From positions 1,978,001-2,042,000 of the forward strand of contig OY101120.1 in the NCBI GenBank assembly GCA_956465555.1: a stretch of DNA of 64,000 nt. The letters run 5' to 3'. A program made the translations under genes and the position numbers. The DNA is from Nitzschia sp. pyKryTriq1 (Eukaryota; Bacillariophyta; Bacillariophyceae; Bacillariales; Bacillariaceae). Below the pieces are notes generated by a model, which worked only from the letters and a program-made list of their open reading frames with translations, was not told the origin of the DNA and searched no databases. Positions 1-11,173 of this stretch are shown here, piece by piece (the stretch's first letter is position 1; each line of letters begins with the position of its first letter).

Positions 1-815
1 ACGTTGAGCTAATTGAGGTAATTGGCTTTTTCTACAAGGGGGAAAGGTTCGACTCGGCTAGAGAAGTCAGAGAGTTTGGAGAGGACGAGGGTGACGTCGA
101 ATTGACACGATATCTTGACCTTCTCATGTTCCTGAAGCAACAGGGGACATCCTTAGAGGGCATTCGAAAAAAGATCTTGAAGTCGTTTGTGCCCCATGGC
201 GGTTGCATTGCGGATTACGATGGAACTATCATGGCTACAGTCCACAAGTCCAAGGGTCTGGAATTTGACCGGGTACTTCTTTATGATGACTTCATCTTAG
301 CTGTAATGTCTGTCGAAGACATTGCCAAGGAGAGATGTGAAGATGAGATAAATGCTCTGTACGTTGCAATAACGCGGAGCAAGAAACATGTCTACCTTGG
401 TCCCAAAATACAGTCATTCATGAATCGCCTTGCTGCAAAATTTACTGATTCTCCATCCATAAGTGTGGTCAAGACAATTTCACAACAAGACCTCAGAGAG
501 AACTGGGGGGACAAGTGGAGGATTTTCACGCAGGACCATCGATCAATATACTCGGTCGAGGATATCCCGTGGCCAGCATCGAGTGACGAGCATCATGATA
601 TGTCACTTTTGCTCGACAGGAAAATGACAGAAATGGAACAGCGTCAGCACCTGCGCAAGCTCGTCTTAAGATATCATCCTGATAAGTTTATGCCCAAGTT
701 TGCGGGTCGAATCAAGGGTGAAATACTCAAGGAGTCTGTGAAGGGGCGACTTGAGGAACTGTATCGAAAGAGCTGGGATGCACTGCGAGCGCTTGGGAAC
801 AGAGGGGAAGACTAA
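1..815 (+). CDS. UvrD/Rep-type helicase C-terminal part fused to a J-like domain (5' truncated by window)
   Basis: The frame is open from base 3, so the gene begins upstream of the window and only about the last 270 residues are seen. The segment TVHKSKGLEFDRVLLYDD matches helicase motif V of superfamily 1 UvrD/Rep/PcrA proteins, and EINALYVAITRSKKHVYLG matches motif VI with its arginine finger. These mark the C-terminal RecA-like domain of an ATP-driven 3'-5' DNA helicase. After about 100 residues without a known domain, the protein ends in a helical segment with RKLVLRYHPDKF. This HPD signature resembles the J-like end of NFKBIL1-type proteins, which usually have W-HPDKF followed by long helices. 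The gene stops 349 bp before the convergent Hsp90 gene. The helicase call is firm; the J-like label is by motif only. Confidence 0.85.
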   Translation, partial: VELIEVIGFFYKGERFDSAREVREFGEDEGDVELTRYLDLLMFLKQQGTSLEGIRKKILKSFVPHGGCIADYDGTIMATVHKSKGLEFDRVLLYDDFILAVMSVEDIAKERCEDEINALYVAITRSKKHVYLGPKIQSFMNRLAAKFTDSPSISVVKTISQQDLRENWGDKWRIFTQDHRSIYSVEDIPWPASSDEHHDMSLLLDRKMTEMEQRQHLRKLVLRYHPDKFMPKFAGRIKGEILKESVKGRLEELYRKSWDALRALGNRGED

Positions 816-1164
816 ATTTGCATTCTGCGACTACGTGTACTATGCTTTAATATATTCATTTACCCTTGCTTAGACTACTCGTACTGGTAACGGTACAGTA
901 AGTACGAGTATTTTCATTTGATCGTAACATATGGCAAAGGTAGAATTTGCTGCGCTGTAAGTGTGGTAATCCTCAAAATGGCAGGCAGAGAGGTCATCCA
1001 GTAGTACGGAGTCGACGAATAGATCTACTAAAGAGAGCGAGCGTCCGTGAGAGAGGACTGCAGCTACTAGTTTACGAGTAAGGACAATTCGAACCACTTG
1101 CCTGTATTCCAAATCTACTCTTGATCTATAACATTTAACAGTGCAGCTGTTCGTCGTATTATCC
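816..1164. other. Convergent intergenic spacer
   Basis: This 349-bp stretch separates the 3' ends of the helicase and plastid Hsp90 genes. It holds a few GTAC/GGTAC strings (about 878-905). I see no gene in it. Confidence 0.5.
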
Positions 1165-3528
1165 TTACTCCACAACTTCCACCTCGGCCGTCTGGATCTC
1201 GTCTTCGCCGTCACCACTCGGTGCCTCCACCTTCTCTTCTTTTGAGCTAGCTTTCACTTCCGAAGACATGAGACTCATCACTCGCTTAGCAAATCCAGAC
1301 ATATCTTCAACGTCATAGCCGGATGTCATTCCTGCAACATCAAACAAGAGGCGAGCATAGTCTGCGGTATCTTTGTTTTCCTTGTCCTCCTTCACAAGTT
1401 TGTCCAATTCTTTTACAATCGGGTGCTTGGGGTTGATTTCCATGCAGACCTTGTTCATGTCGTCAATGCCACCAATATCACTCCCCGTGGACACAGCTTG
1501 CGCCTTCATGTAGCGCTGCATGCTGGGACTCATACCGTAGGCGCCTTGAACCAAAGCAGCGGGCGAGTCGACAAGAAGATCCGAAACCGTGACTTTTTGA
1601 ACCTTTCCGGAAAGCAGAGTCTCGAGGTAGCCAATTACATCCACATACTCTCGGTTGAGTGCTTCCTTTTTCTTCTTGGATTCTTCGTCATCGTCGTCGA
1701 GCTTCAACGTATCCTTGGCGGCGTCAACAATATTCTTGTCCTTGTAGCCTCGGAGCGACTCAAACATGATTTCATCCAAAGGCTCAGTTGCAAACAAGAC
1801 ATCGTATCCCCGAGACTTGAGCTTTTCAATGACGGGGGACATGGCAGCCTTTGCCTTTCCTTCGCCTGTCACGTAGTAGATATCCTTTTGGTTTTCGGGC
1901 ATGTTCTCGATGTACTTGTCGAGAGAAGTGTACTCTTCGCCCGAAGCTGAGCTAAAGAATCGAAGGTACGAGGCGATTTCGTCCCGATTTCTGTCATCTT
2001 CAATGATCCCGACCTTCAAGTACTTGCCAAAGTTGTTCCAGAACAAGATAAATTGACCATCTTCCGTCTCGGAAAGATCCTTGATCATGTCGAGCGACTT
2101 GCGGACTAGACGCTTATTGATAATGTTAAGCACCTTGGACTTTTGCAAGATTTCACGACTGACGTTCAATGGAAGATCGTCACTATCGACGACACCCTTG
2201 ACAAACTTGAGCCAGCGAGGAAGGAGGTCATCGAACTGATCGTTGATGAAGACACGTTTGACGTAAAGGCGAATATTGCGAGCGTTCTCATCAAACATGT
2301 CCTTGCTCAACTCAAATGGAAGCATACCGGGAATGTACAAAACAGCTTTGCATTCCACTTGTCCTTCAAGAACAAAGTGTGTGTATTTCATCGGGATATC
2401 GTAGGTCCCTCGGAAGGCAGACTTGTAGAAATCTTGGTATTCTTCCTCAGTTACATCTTTCGGGGGTCGAAGCCAGATGGGCTTTTGATTGTTGACAGTC
2501 TCATATCCTTCGGTGGTCTCGGGGACGGTTTTCATCTTGGGCTCCTCACCCTCTGCCAAATCTTTGTTTGCCTCCTCGTCCAGAACTTGCTTGTAATCGG
2601 TAGTCTCCTTCCAGATCGAAATAGGAAATTCAATGAATTCGGAGTATCGCTGAAGCAGCTCTTCAATTTTCGAAGCTTCAAGGTATGTGGAAGCGTCGTC
2701 CTTCAAATGCAAAATCAACTTGGTTCCAGATTCCCCTGAAATTTCATCCTGGGACGCTTCTGTGATGGTGTAAGATGAGTCCGCCTCCGACTCCCACTTG
2801 TAGGCCTTACTGCCGCTTTGCATGGATTTTGTGATGACGGTCACCTTGTCGGCCACAAGATAGGCCGAATAAAATCCAACACCGAATTGACCGATAAGAT
2901 TCACATCGGCTTTTCCTTCTCCCAAGGCCTGTACAAAGGCTCGGGTCCCCGACTGCGCAATCTTTCCCAAGTTGTTGATAATCTCATCCCTAGTCATACC
3001 AACACCGCTATCTTCAATGGAAAGAGTATTGTCGACAGAGTTGGCTCGGATCTTGATTTCGGGCTTTTCCTTTTCGGATTCTTCTGTCAAGGATAGGAAT
3101 CGCTTCTTGTCACAAGCATCGGCGGCATTCGACACAAGCTCACGAAGGAAAATATCTCGGTCCGAATACAGCGAGTTGATAATTAGGTCCATCACACGTC
3201 CAACGTCACTCGTGAATCTACAGACGAAGGAGCAAAAACACAGCGTGGGGTGAGATTCTTCGATTCGTCGGTTCGTACAAAAAGTATTAATAGCTTTTCA
3301 GGCGTTTTCGGAAGAATCAATCTTTGATTTATTCACTTACTCGAAAGTTTCAGCCTCGGCTGTTGTAGACTGAAGAGAGCTAGTCGACCCTGGGATCGAC
3401 AACGCAGATGCCGGCTTGGTGATTCCAAACGGCTTTTTCGGTGCAGTGCCGACGAGCGACGACGGGATAAAGGCACTCGTTGCAACGACCGAGGCCAAAG
3501 CTACGAGAGAGGCAGTCGAGAACTTCAT
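1165..3528 (-). CDS. HSP90C: Plastid-targeted Hsp90 chaperone
   Basis: Two exons on the minus strand: 3528-3341 and 3217-1165, with a 123-nt GT-AG intron (3340-3218). The product is 746 aa. Residues 1-19 are a signal peptide and TSA-FIP at 17-22 is the diatom ASAFAP-type cleavage site with Phe20 at +1, so import across the secondary plastid membranes is expected. The mature protein has the full GHKL ATPase set: NAADACDK (the conserved Asn that helps bind Mg-ATP), DSGVGM and GQFGVGFYSAYL. The middle domain has LPLNVSREILQ. The C-terminus ends EVEVVE and lacks the cytosolic MEEVD tail, as expected for an organelle form. Skipping the intron would leave the protein without its presequence. It shares a 721-bp divergent promoter with ISCA2. 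Role: ATP-dependent folding of client proteins in the stroma. Confidence 0.95.
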
Positions 3529-4249
3529 TGTGGACTTTTCAATTAACTGTGGAGGGGGAGAAAAGGTGGTTTTATGGAAACGCAGCTCTTTCGAAAAAAT
3601 AGGAATGAATGTCTGATGACGACGACAGAATGTTGTTGTTGTACGGCAACTCTCTCCACCGACCACGCGTCTTCAGTCAGTCTTCTCACATTTTTTCCTC
3701 CAAGAAAATCCTTTGGTCGGTGGATATTGATCGATGGCCATCATCGCTCTCCATCCATCATCGCGTTTCTTCGCTTTGGCGCATCCAGATCCAATCGTTT
3801 TTCCTGACGTCTGACGTACGTCCCTTTCATGGTACTACCTCCACGTAGACTTCAACGTGTGACGTAGCAGGCCAACGGTCTCCACGTGGAAGTTTTTTTA
3901 CGAAGTTTTAGTCAAAGTTGTCGGACTTTGGGTTTGGGTTTGGGCGATTATGACGACAGCGAGCGCCGCAAAGAGCAAAGAAAAAGATGAGAGAAGAAGA
4001 AACAAGGCCGCTACCACGCCCGGTACCAGGTACCGAGCAACGAAGATACGTCCCAGGTACACGTACGTGTACGGTGCAGTAAACAAAACGTAACGCTTTC
4101 CCGCTTGTTGCACGATTGACACAGATTCAACTACTTGGAGATCACAAGCATAGATTAGGAACACATCCTCACTCTCTCACCATCGAAACACCCTCCACAA
4201 CGCACAAGCTTTCCGCAGACAGGATAGTGCTTTGAAAGAGAACAAGGCC
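3529..4249. promoter_or_regulatory. Divergent promoter with three TGACGT boxes and a CCACGTGG palindrome
   Basis: This spacer lies head-to-head between HSP90C and ISCA2. TGACGT occurs at 3805-3810, 3812-3817 and 3860-3865, all on the plus strand within 61 bp. TCCACGTGGA, a G-box/E-box palindrome, lies at 3881-3890. TGACGT is the core bZIP/CRE element, and in Phaeodactylum it is the CO2/cAMP-responsive element of carbonic anhydrase promoters. That these copies are functional is my inference. Confidence 0.45.
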
Positions 4250-4960
4250 ATGGCATCAACACGAACCGTTGGGCGCACCTTTTCTCGCTCCGTTCCTGCA
4301 TTTCAGTCTTTATTTGTATCAGCAGGCAGCCTCGTTCGCCACACGAACTATGCGAGAAGATCGTTGTCCTCCATAATGACGATTCAACCGCAAGCTTCTT
4401 CAAAAAGCCAATTTTCCCTCTCGGCAGTGTGTGGGCAGCAGCAGCAACAACGACGAACTATGGTTATGGTCACAAAGACCAAATCATCCGAACTTCCAAC
4501 CCAAGAAATGGAACAGTCGTCCTCTCCGAAAAAGTCATCATCGTTATTTGATCCCTCTGATTATAAAGTTTTATCGGAGGACTTGATTATTACTCCCAGC
4601 TGTCTAGCTCGGGTGGAGAAACTAATTCAACAACGAAAGGCGAAAGATGGCGAAAGCACTTTTCTACGAGTCTTTGTGGATGCTGGAGGATGTTCTGGGT
4701 TTCAATACCAATTTGAGTTGGACAAGGAATTCATCCCCGACGAAGATGTTATTTTAGTCGCTTCCGCATCGGAGGGCACGCCACGTGTTGTAGTAGACGA
4801 GACTTCGCTTGGATTTCTCAAGGGGTCTACCCTGGATTTTGTTCAAGAAATGATCAAGAGTTCTTTTGTTGTGGCAGATAACCCCCAGTCGGAATCGGCT
4901 TGTGGTTGCGGCTCCTCGTTTGCCATGAAGAACTTTTCCGCCAACCCAGCCTTGGATTGA
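4250..4960 (+). CDS. ISCA2: Iron-sulfur cluster assembly A-type carrier, ISCA2-like
   Basis: A 236-aa protein. The ATG at 4250 is chosen; a TTG 18 nt upstream is in frame but not needed. Residues 1 to about 105 are basic and Ser/Arg/Gln-rich, which suits a mitochondrial presequence. The A-type core begins near ITPSCLARVEKLI and carries the three metal-binding cysteines: GGCSGFQY (C148) and CGCGSSF (C218 and C220). Spacing and sequence fit ISCA2 better than ISCA1. Role: late mitochondrial Fe-S assembly, helping to build [4Fe-4S] clusters for targets such as aconitase and lipoate synthase. It is divergent from HSP90C and convergent with the small gene at 5048-5491. Confidence 0.9.
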   Translation: MASTRTVGRTFSRSVPAFQSLFVSAGSLVRHTNYARRSLSSIMTIQPQASSKSQFSLSAVCGQQQQQRRTMVMVTKTKSSELPTQEMEQSSSPKKSSSLFDPSDYKVLSEDLIITPSCLARVEKLIQQRKAKDGESTFLRVFVDAGGCSGFQYQFELDKEFIPDEDVILVASASEGTPRVVVDETSLGFLKGSTLDFVQEMIKSSFVVADNPQSESACGCGSSFAMKNFSANPALD

Positions 4961-5047
4961 AATATTTCCATTTAGAAATTGGCATTTCACACAATCATTA
5001 TAGTCTCTCGTAGTGCTCGTACATTGATTCATTCAACACTGTCTTCT

Positions 5048-5491
5048 CTACTTTTTGTTTTCTTGCCGTTGCACCATAGCTGCCTTTGACTTCTCCAGCA
5101 ATCGTTCTTGTTCTGCCTCCATTTCTGCGGTGACCTGCTTTTTGGCTCGTTTCGGTTTGGGGCGAGCCATAGTAGAAGCTCTGTCCTCTGAGGAGGATGC
5201 TTCTTTCTTCAAAAGTGCCATACTCTCCTCGGTCCACCTACGAAACTCGGACGACGAATTATTTTCCAAGCTGCAGGCCTTGGCTACTAAACCATCGTTA
5301 TCGTTGATCTTGTCATGCTCAACAAGACTGGATGCTACTTCCCTCAAGTACGAGAAATATGCCGTACGGAGAACATCCACCGACGCCGCCGTAAACTTGT
5401 GGTGGGGTGTCAGTTGCTTCAAAATTTGATGGAACTCATCGATGGTTGGCTTGTCGTTGCCGCCTTTTCGTTTTCTGTTCGTCGTATCCAT
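5048..5491 (-). CDS. Small lysine-rich protein, possible histone fold
   Basis: A 147-aa intronless protein with an ATG at 5491. The N-terminus is basic (TNRKRKGG). Residues 15-70 are predicted mostly helical, with a short-long-short pattern of hydrophobic residues (DEFHQILKQL, AASVDVLRTAYFSYLREV) that resembles the histone-fold subunits of transcription or kinetochore complexes. The C-terminal third is Lys/Arg/Glu-rich with the nuclear-signal-like PKPKRAKKQ. I do not recognise a named family, and the histone-fold idea rests on the helix pattern alone. Its stop lies 87 bp from the ISCA2 stop. Confidence 0.55.
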   Translation of the reverse strand: MDTTNRKRKGGNDKPTIDEFHQILKQLTPHHKFTAASVDVLRTAYFSYLREVASSLVEHDKINDNDGLVAKACSLENNSSSEFRRWTEESMALLKKEASSSEDRASTMARPKPKRAKKQVTAEMEAEQERLLEKSKAAMVQRQENKK

Positions 5492-6576
5492 GGTTCATCG
5501 CTAAGCAAGCTAAGGCTGTCTCAGGAGAAAAAATGGTCGGTATGGGATACTCGTACAAGTAAATGAGGGTTCTTGTACTGTACTCGTATGGTCTACAGTA
5601 CATGCAGATTACCGGGAAAAGGCAACATTATTGTCATTGTCGTGAGGGTCGGGGCACGTCGCACGTCGGTTGTCGTCGTCCCCTACCGCCGACCGACGCC
5701 GTTCCAAGCATGGTACTCGTATTGATCCATGGTTCCAAGAATGCAGAATCGATCGAATGAGTCGTCATTTTGCCAGCTTTCTGCGCGGGCTCGATGCCCA
5801 AACACGTACAGTACTGGTACCGGTATGCATGGTCTCGAGCTTCCTCAAAAAGCTGACGTTGCCGCGGTGGCTGAAGCTAGACATACATACTGTACTCGTA
5901 ATCTCTGCTCTACTACTGGTACCAGTACTACCGTTGAGCCATGCGTTGATCATGGTTGTTTTTCTTTGTCGTCCGCAACAAATAATCTTGAAGCTACTAA
6001 ATCGCACTGAAATCAAGGAGTATGAGTTAGATGGCCTCCACTACCGGTAGTACATCTCCACTACTCTAGTACTCTCTAGTAGAGAAAGACTTTGATAGTA
6101 CTACCGGTATAGTGCTACCAAAGGACATGTTTCCAAAGAATGCATCTGCGGTTCCACGTCGTGATGCAATTCTCTCTACCGTAGAGATAGCAGTAGCGAG
6201 TAAAGGCAGATGTCCAATGCGTTGCGCTCTGAATGAATGAATCTTTCATTCGAGCGAGTTTTCGTCATCAGTTGGATGGCGAATTTTTGGTTTTCGCCAT
6301 GATGTCAAACAACAACAGCTGCTTGAAGGAAAAAACGCACGTGTTATCGGGAATAGGATTCGATGATTGGCCACCCGGCTCGCGCTTGCACTTACGTCAC
6401 AGGATTTGCAGGGATGGCGCGTGGTTTTCGCGCTGAACGAATGAATCTTTCGCCACGCACCACGGTTTGCCAAAAAGAACACAAACAAACGTTTTTGGAT
6501 CCCATCCCGTCGTCGTTGGTCTTCGCCCTCATAAAGTTTGGTCTTCGACAAAAGTTATACGACAAACCAAATCAAA
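5492..6576. other. Intergenic, palindrome-rich
   Basis: No gene is seen. The stretch contains scattered GTACTGGTACCGGTA strings (about 5810-5835) and CTACTCTAGTAG / CTACCGGTAG strings (6040-6110). Open frames here are short and have biased, non-protein-like composition. Confidence 0.5.
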
Positions 6577-9500
6577 ATGCCTTCCTTCGATTCTGTCAAG
6601 GTAAGTAACGGATCCCAGCGCTATCATCTACCGTGGAACCAGCACGATGAGAGTCGGTGTAAACGACGCCGAAAGACCATTTTGATTTGGTCCTAATTTG
6701 GTCGTAAACACAGGTTCTCATCCACAATATCTTCTTTTGTCGTGTAGGCCAAAATGGAGGCCGAGGGCATTGCCGCCTCGGCAATTTCCGCTTTCGAGTC
6801 CACATTCAAATCTCTTGTCTCTGGTGACACTGGAATGATCCCTGAGTCAACAATTTCGCCGGCTCCAGATCTAGCCAACGCGGAAGAATTTTCCAAGGAT
6901 GCTGACACGTCGCTCTTGGCGAAGACCGTCGTTCTGAAGTTGAACGGAGGCCTTGGTACCGGTATGGGATTGGATAAAGCCAAGTCGTTGCTTCAAGTGA
7001 AAGGCGATGATACTTTCCTTGATCTTACTGCAAAGCAGATCACGTCGATGCGCAAGGAATTTGGAATGAAAGTCAAGTTCATGCTTATGAATTCCTTTTC
7101 TACCAGTGAAGATACCCTTGCATTTCTGAAGGAGAAATACCCTGCGCTTGCGTCCGAGGTCGGACTTGAGATGATGCAAAACAAGGTTCCCAAGCTCGAT
7201 GCCACGACGTATGAGGTAAGTATTTTTCTTTGTTTTCCTAAAGTGGCAGCGACGACACGACGTCAAACACGAAAATTAACATTTTCTTCGCCTTCTCTTC
7301 TGTTTCGATGCTGCTAAACCTCACAGCCCGCCACTTGCGAGTCTGATTCCTCTAACGAGTGGTGCCCTCCTGGACACGGTGATCTCTACGCCGCCCTTGA
7401 AGGATCGGGATGTCTCGACGCCTTGCTCAAGGATGGATACAAATACATGTTCGTATCCAACTCCGACAACCTGGGAGCGTCCCTCGATTTGTCGATCCTC
7501 ACCTACTTTGCCAAGTCAGATGCTCCGTTCATGATGGAATGCTGCGAGCGTACAGTCAACGACAAGAAGGGAGGACATTTGGCCGTGCGCAACTCCGACA
7601 AGCAATTGGTGCTTCGTGAGTCTGCCATGTGCCTTGACGAAGATGAGGATGCCTTCCAAGATATCACCAAACACCGTTTTTTCAACACGAATAATCTTTG
7701 GATCCGTTTGGATATCCTGAAGGAAATCATCAATGCCAATGGTGGCTTCATCCCTCTTCCTATGATCATGAACAAAAAGACGGTGGATCCTAAGGATGAT
7801 TCGTCACAGAAGGTGGTTCAATTGGAGACAGCCATGGGAGCTGCGATCGAATGCTTCAAGGGAGCTACCGCTATTGTTGTACCCCGTACTCGTTTTGCTC
7901 CTGTGAAGAAGTGCAGCGACTTGTTGTTGTTGCGCAGTGACGCATATTCGCTGGTGGACAACAAGCCGGTATTGAACCCCGCTTGTGGGGGTTCGGCTCC
8001 TGAAATGTCGTTGGACAGCAAAAAGTATAAGTTGGTGGGTGCATTGGAGGAAGCTATTACCGGGGGTATCCCATCGCTCGTCAAATGCACGAAATTGAAG
8101 ATCTCTGGTTTGGTCCGAATGTCGAAGGGAACCAAATTCGTTGGGGACGTAGAAATTGTCAACAACAGCGACGAGGCCAAATTTGTACCAATTGGCATAG
8201 TAACAGGAAAACTGGACCTGACTGATACCATCGGTATGGGCGAGCTCAAGCCCACAGTTGTCGAATCTGCCCCCATCGCTGGGCAAAAGCCCGGTACTTC
8301 CGGACTTCGAAAGAAGACAAAGGAGTTCATGAGCGAACATTACCTTGAAAACTTTGTGCAATCTGCCTTCGACGCCATCGCAGAAAGCGGCACGAAGCTT
8401 TATGAAGGTACTCTGTTGATCGGAGGAGACGGTAGATATTTCAATGCTGAAGCCATCCAAACCATCATCAAAATTGGTACTGCAAACGGAGTGAAGCGTT
8501 TCTGGGTTGGAAAAGACGGATTGATGAGCACGCCGGCTGTTTCTGCAACTATCCGCGAAAGAGGACCAGTGTGGCAGAAGGCATTCGGTGCTTTCATTCT
8601 AACCGCAAGTCACAACCCAGGTGGTCCCGAGGAAGATTTTGGGTACGTTGTGAGAGTAATGGCGCGTTGTAGCATCTTTTATCTTGCGGCGTTTTCCTAA
8701 CGTTTTGCTCTTTGTTTTCAGCATCAAATATAATTGTGAGAATGGAGGTCCGGCGCCTGATTCGCTCACAGACGCTATTTACGCGAAAACAACTACAATC
8801 AAAAACTACAAGATCTGCAAGGATTTCCCTACGATTGATATTTCCACAATCGGAACCACGGCAGTGAAGGCCGCCGATGGAAGTGCTCAAGTCTTCGTTG
8901 AAGTGATTAGCACTACTGAATCCCATGTCTCACTTCTCAATAGTATCTTCGATTTCGGTGCGATCAAGGCTCTTTTGGATCGCCCCGACTTTACTATGGT
9001 GTATGATTGCATGCATGGAGTCAACGGTCCGTATGCAAAAGCAGTTTTTGTCGATGAATTCGGCCAACCTGAAGACGTCTGCATGAATGCTGTCCCAAAG
9101 GACGATTTCAATGGAGGCCATGCTGATCCCAACTTGACCTATGCCAAGGAGCTTGTTGCATTGATGGGATTGAATCGCAAGGGAGAAAAAATTGATGTCG
9201 GTGACAAGAAAATTCCCTCTTTTGGGGCCGCTGCCGATGGTGATGGTGACCGTAACATGATTCTCGGAAGTCAATTCTTTGTCAGTCCTTCAGATTCTTT
9301 GGCTGTCATTGCAGCGTATGCCGATGTTATCCCCTTTTTCAAGGCTCAAGGAGGCCTGAAAGGAGTCGCCAGATCGATGCCCACAAGTGGAGCAGTCGAC
9401 CTTGTGGCAAAGGACTTGAATTTCGATCTTTTCGAAACCCCAACTGGATGGAAATACTTTGGAAACTTGATGGATTCGAAGGCAATCTTCGGTGGTACTG

Positions 9501-10084
9501 ATTATACTCCTTTCATTTGTGGAGAGGAGAGTTTCGGTACTGGTTCCGACCACGTCCGAGAGAAGGACGGTATTTGGGCCGTCCTTGCATGGTTGTCGAT
9601 CCTTGCTTCGGTGAACCCCGACGCCTCCAAGCCTTTGGTCTCCGTGGAGGATATTGTGACCAAACACTGGTCAAAATACGGTCGAAACTACTACTGCCGC
9701 TACGACTATGAAGGAGTCGACAAATCCAAGGCGGAGGCAATGATGGACAAGATGCGAGGCGACTTTGAGACAAACACTGGAAAGACGGTAGGCAGATTCA
9801 AGATCGCTATTACCGATGATTTCACATACTGTGACCCCGTTGATGCATCCGTTGCAATGAAGCAGGGTATCCGTTTCTTGATGGAAGATGGATCGCGAAT
9901 CATCTTCCGCCTCTCCGGTACGGCTGGATCTGGAGCTACGATTCGTATGTACCTTGAACAGTACGAACCCGAAAAGATCAGCACTTTGGCTTCTGAGGCA
10001 CTCGCCGATTTGATCCGTGTCGCCCTGGATTTGAGCGACATAAAGACTTACATCGGAACCGAAGAGCCCACTGTCATCACCTAA
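6577..10084 (+). CDS. UGP/PGM: UDP-glucose pyrophosphorylase / phosphoglucomutase fusion
   Basis: Four exons: 6577-6600, 6748-7215, 7327-8642 and 8722-10084. The product is 1056 aa. The first exon encodes only eight residues (MPSFDSVK); the join restores frame exactly. The N-terminal half is a UGPase: LNGGLGTGMGLDKAKSLL is the UTP-binding loop, and VSNSDNLGASLD is the uridine/metal site. The C-terminal half is a phosphoglucomutase: LTASHNPGG carries the phosphoserine (about S592), ADGDGDRN is the Mg site (about 775-780), GEESFGTGSDH binds sugar and RLSGTAGSGATIR binds phosphate. The two steps convert glucose-6-P to glucose-1-P to UDP-glucose, which feeds chrysolaminarin and glycan synthesis. 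No targeting sequence is visible, so it is probably cytosolic. Such fusions are known in diatoms and other stramenopiles. Confidence 0.96.
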
Positions 10085-11173
10085 ATGTCTTTGTGAGCAG
10101 GTTCCGACTGCGCAAGACGGTGACTTGAACTCGCCCACGCATACCTCTACATGTATTAATTCGCACGAAGTATATCGGCTATCATTAGACACCTTCTACC
10201 GGTATATTATGTTCGTACGAACAAGAACGGACTTGATTCGATGGGGTCAAGGAAATATTTGCATTTGTACAGTAGTTGTCTATCAAAATAAATAATAATT
10301 CGTCGAGTGCAGCAGTAGGAGAGGAGGGAGTCTACACGTCTTGGGATGTGGACCATGTGAAGTAATACGAGTATTGTACCTAGTAGTCTGCTGCGGGACG
10401 ACGAACGAATTCATTGATCTCTACTACCGGTAGCTAGGGACCCACCGATAGATCCGTCTCCAGTCACTCCGGTCTATTTACAAGTTGTTGCTGCGGGCCG
10501 AGCCGGATCATCGATCGATTGATGAATCGATGATTCGATCGAATCGATCGAATCGATCGACCACATGTACGTACGTACTTGGGTACCGATGAAATTGTGA
10601 TATTTATGTTAGATACAAGAGAAAATATCCATACTTTAAAATGTATGTGACATGACACGAAAATGACATCATCGCGCCAGAAATTCGAAAAAAATAATAT
10701 GAAGAATTCAACGCATGATGATCAACGACCAGCGAGGATGCCTGCTTGAGAAGGCAAAATGTACTAACCCCTTTGTTGAAAATGATAATAAATCTAATCA
10801 ATTTCTACCAGACCAGAATCAGGGGTAAGGATGACGATTGTCTCAAATCAGTCTTGTTCGTATCGCTAAAAAGAAAACTGCCTTTTCGTCCTTGGTGTTC
10901 CTCATCATCTCTCTTTTACTGTACCGTACCGGTATGTTGTCACTCCCACCTCTCATCATCACATCATCACACAAGCAGTTGCAATACCCGTGGTCAGTTT
11001 GAACCACCACTACCAGCATACCAGGTAGTCCACAGGCATTTCAAAGGAACATTGAACCTTGTTCCAGCAGCTGCAATAAGTCGAGAAGCCCCATCGTCCA
11101 CAACAAGAACCAACGCGCCGTTCCCATTTTTATCAGCTATTGATTGACACGCACATTCACATCAACATCAACC
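10085..11173. other. Intergenic with ATCGAT palindrome cluster
   Basis: No gene is seen. Bases 10507-10560 are built almost entirely of overlapping ATCGAT/TCGA palindromes, followed by ACGTACGTAC. The stretch 10905-11173 is the likely promoter and 5' leader of the SANT gene. Confidence 0.5.

Noticed and set aside
1423-3096. Several plus-strand open frames of 90-200 codons
   Set aside because: They lie antisense inside the conserved Hsp90 exon and have no independent protein features; they reflect codon bias of the real gene.
10746-11147. Plus-strand frame of 133 codons before the SANT gene
   Set aside because: It ends just before the SANT start and has no recognisable domain; it is more likely leader sequence.
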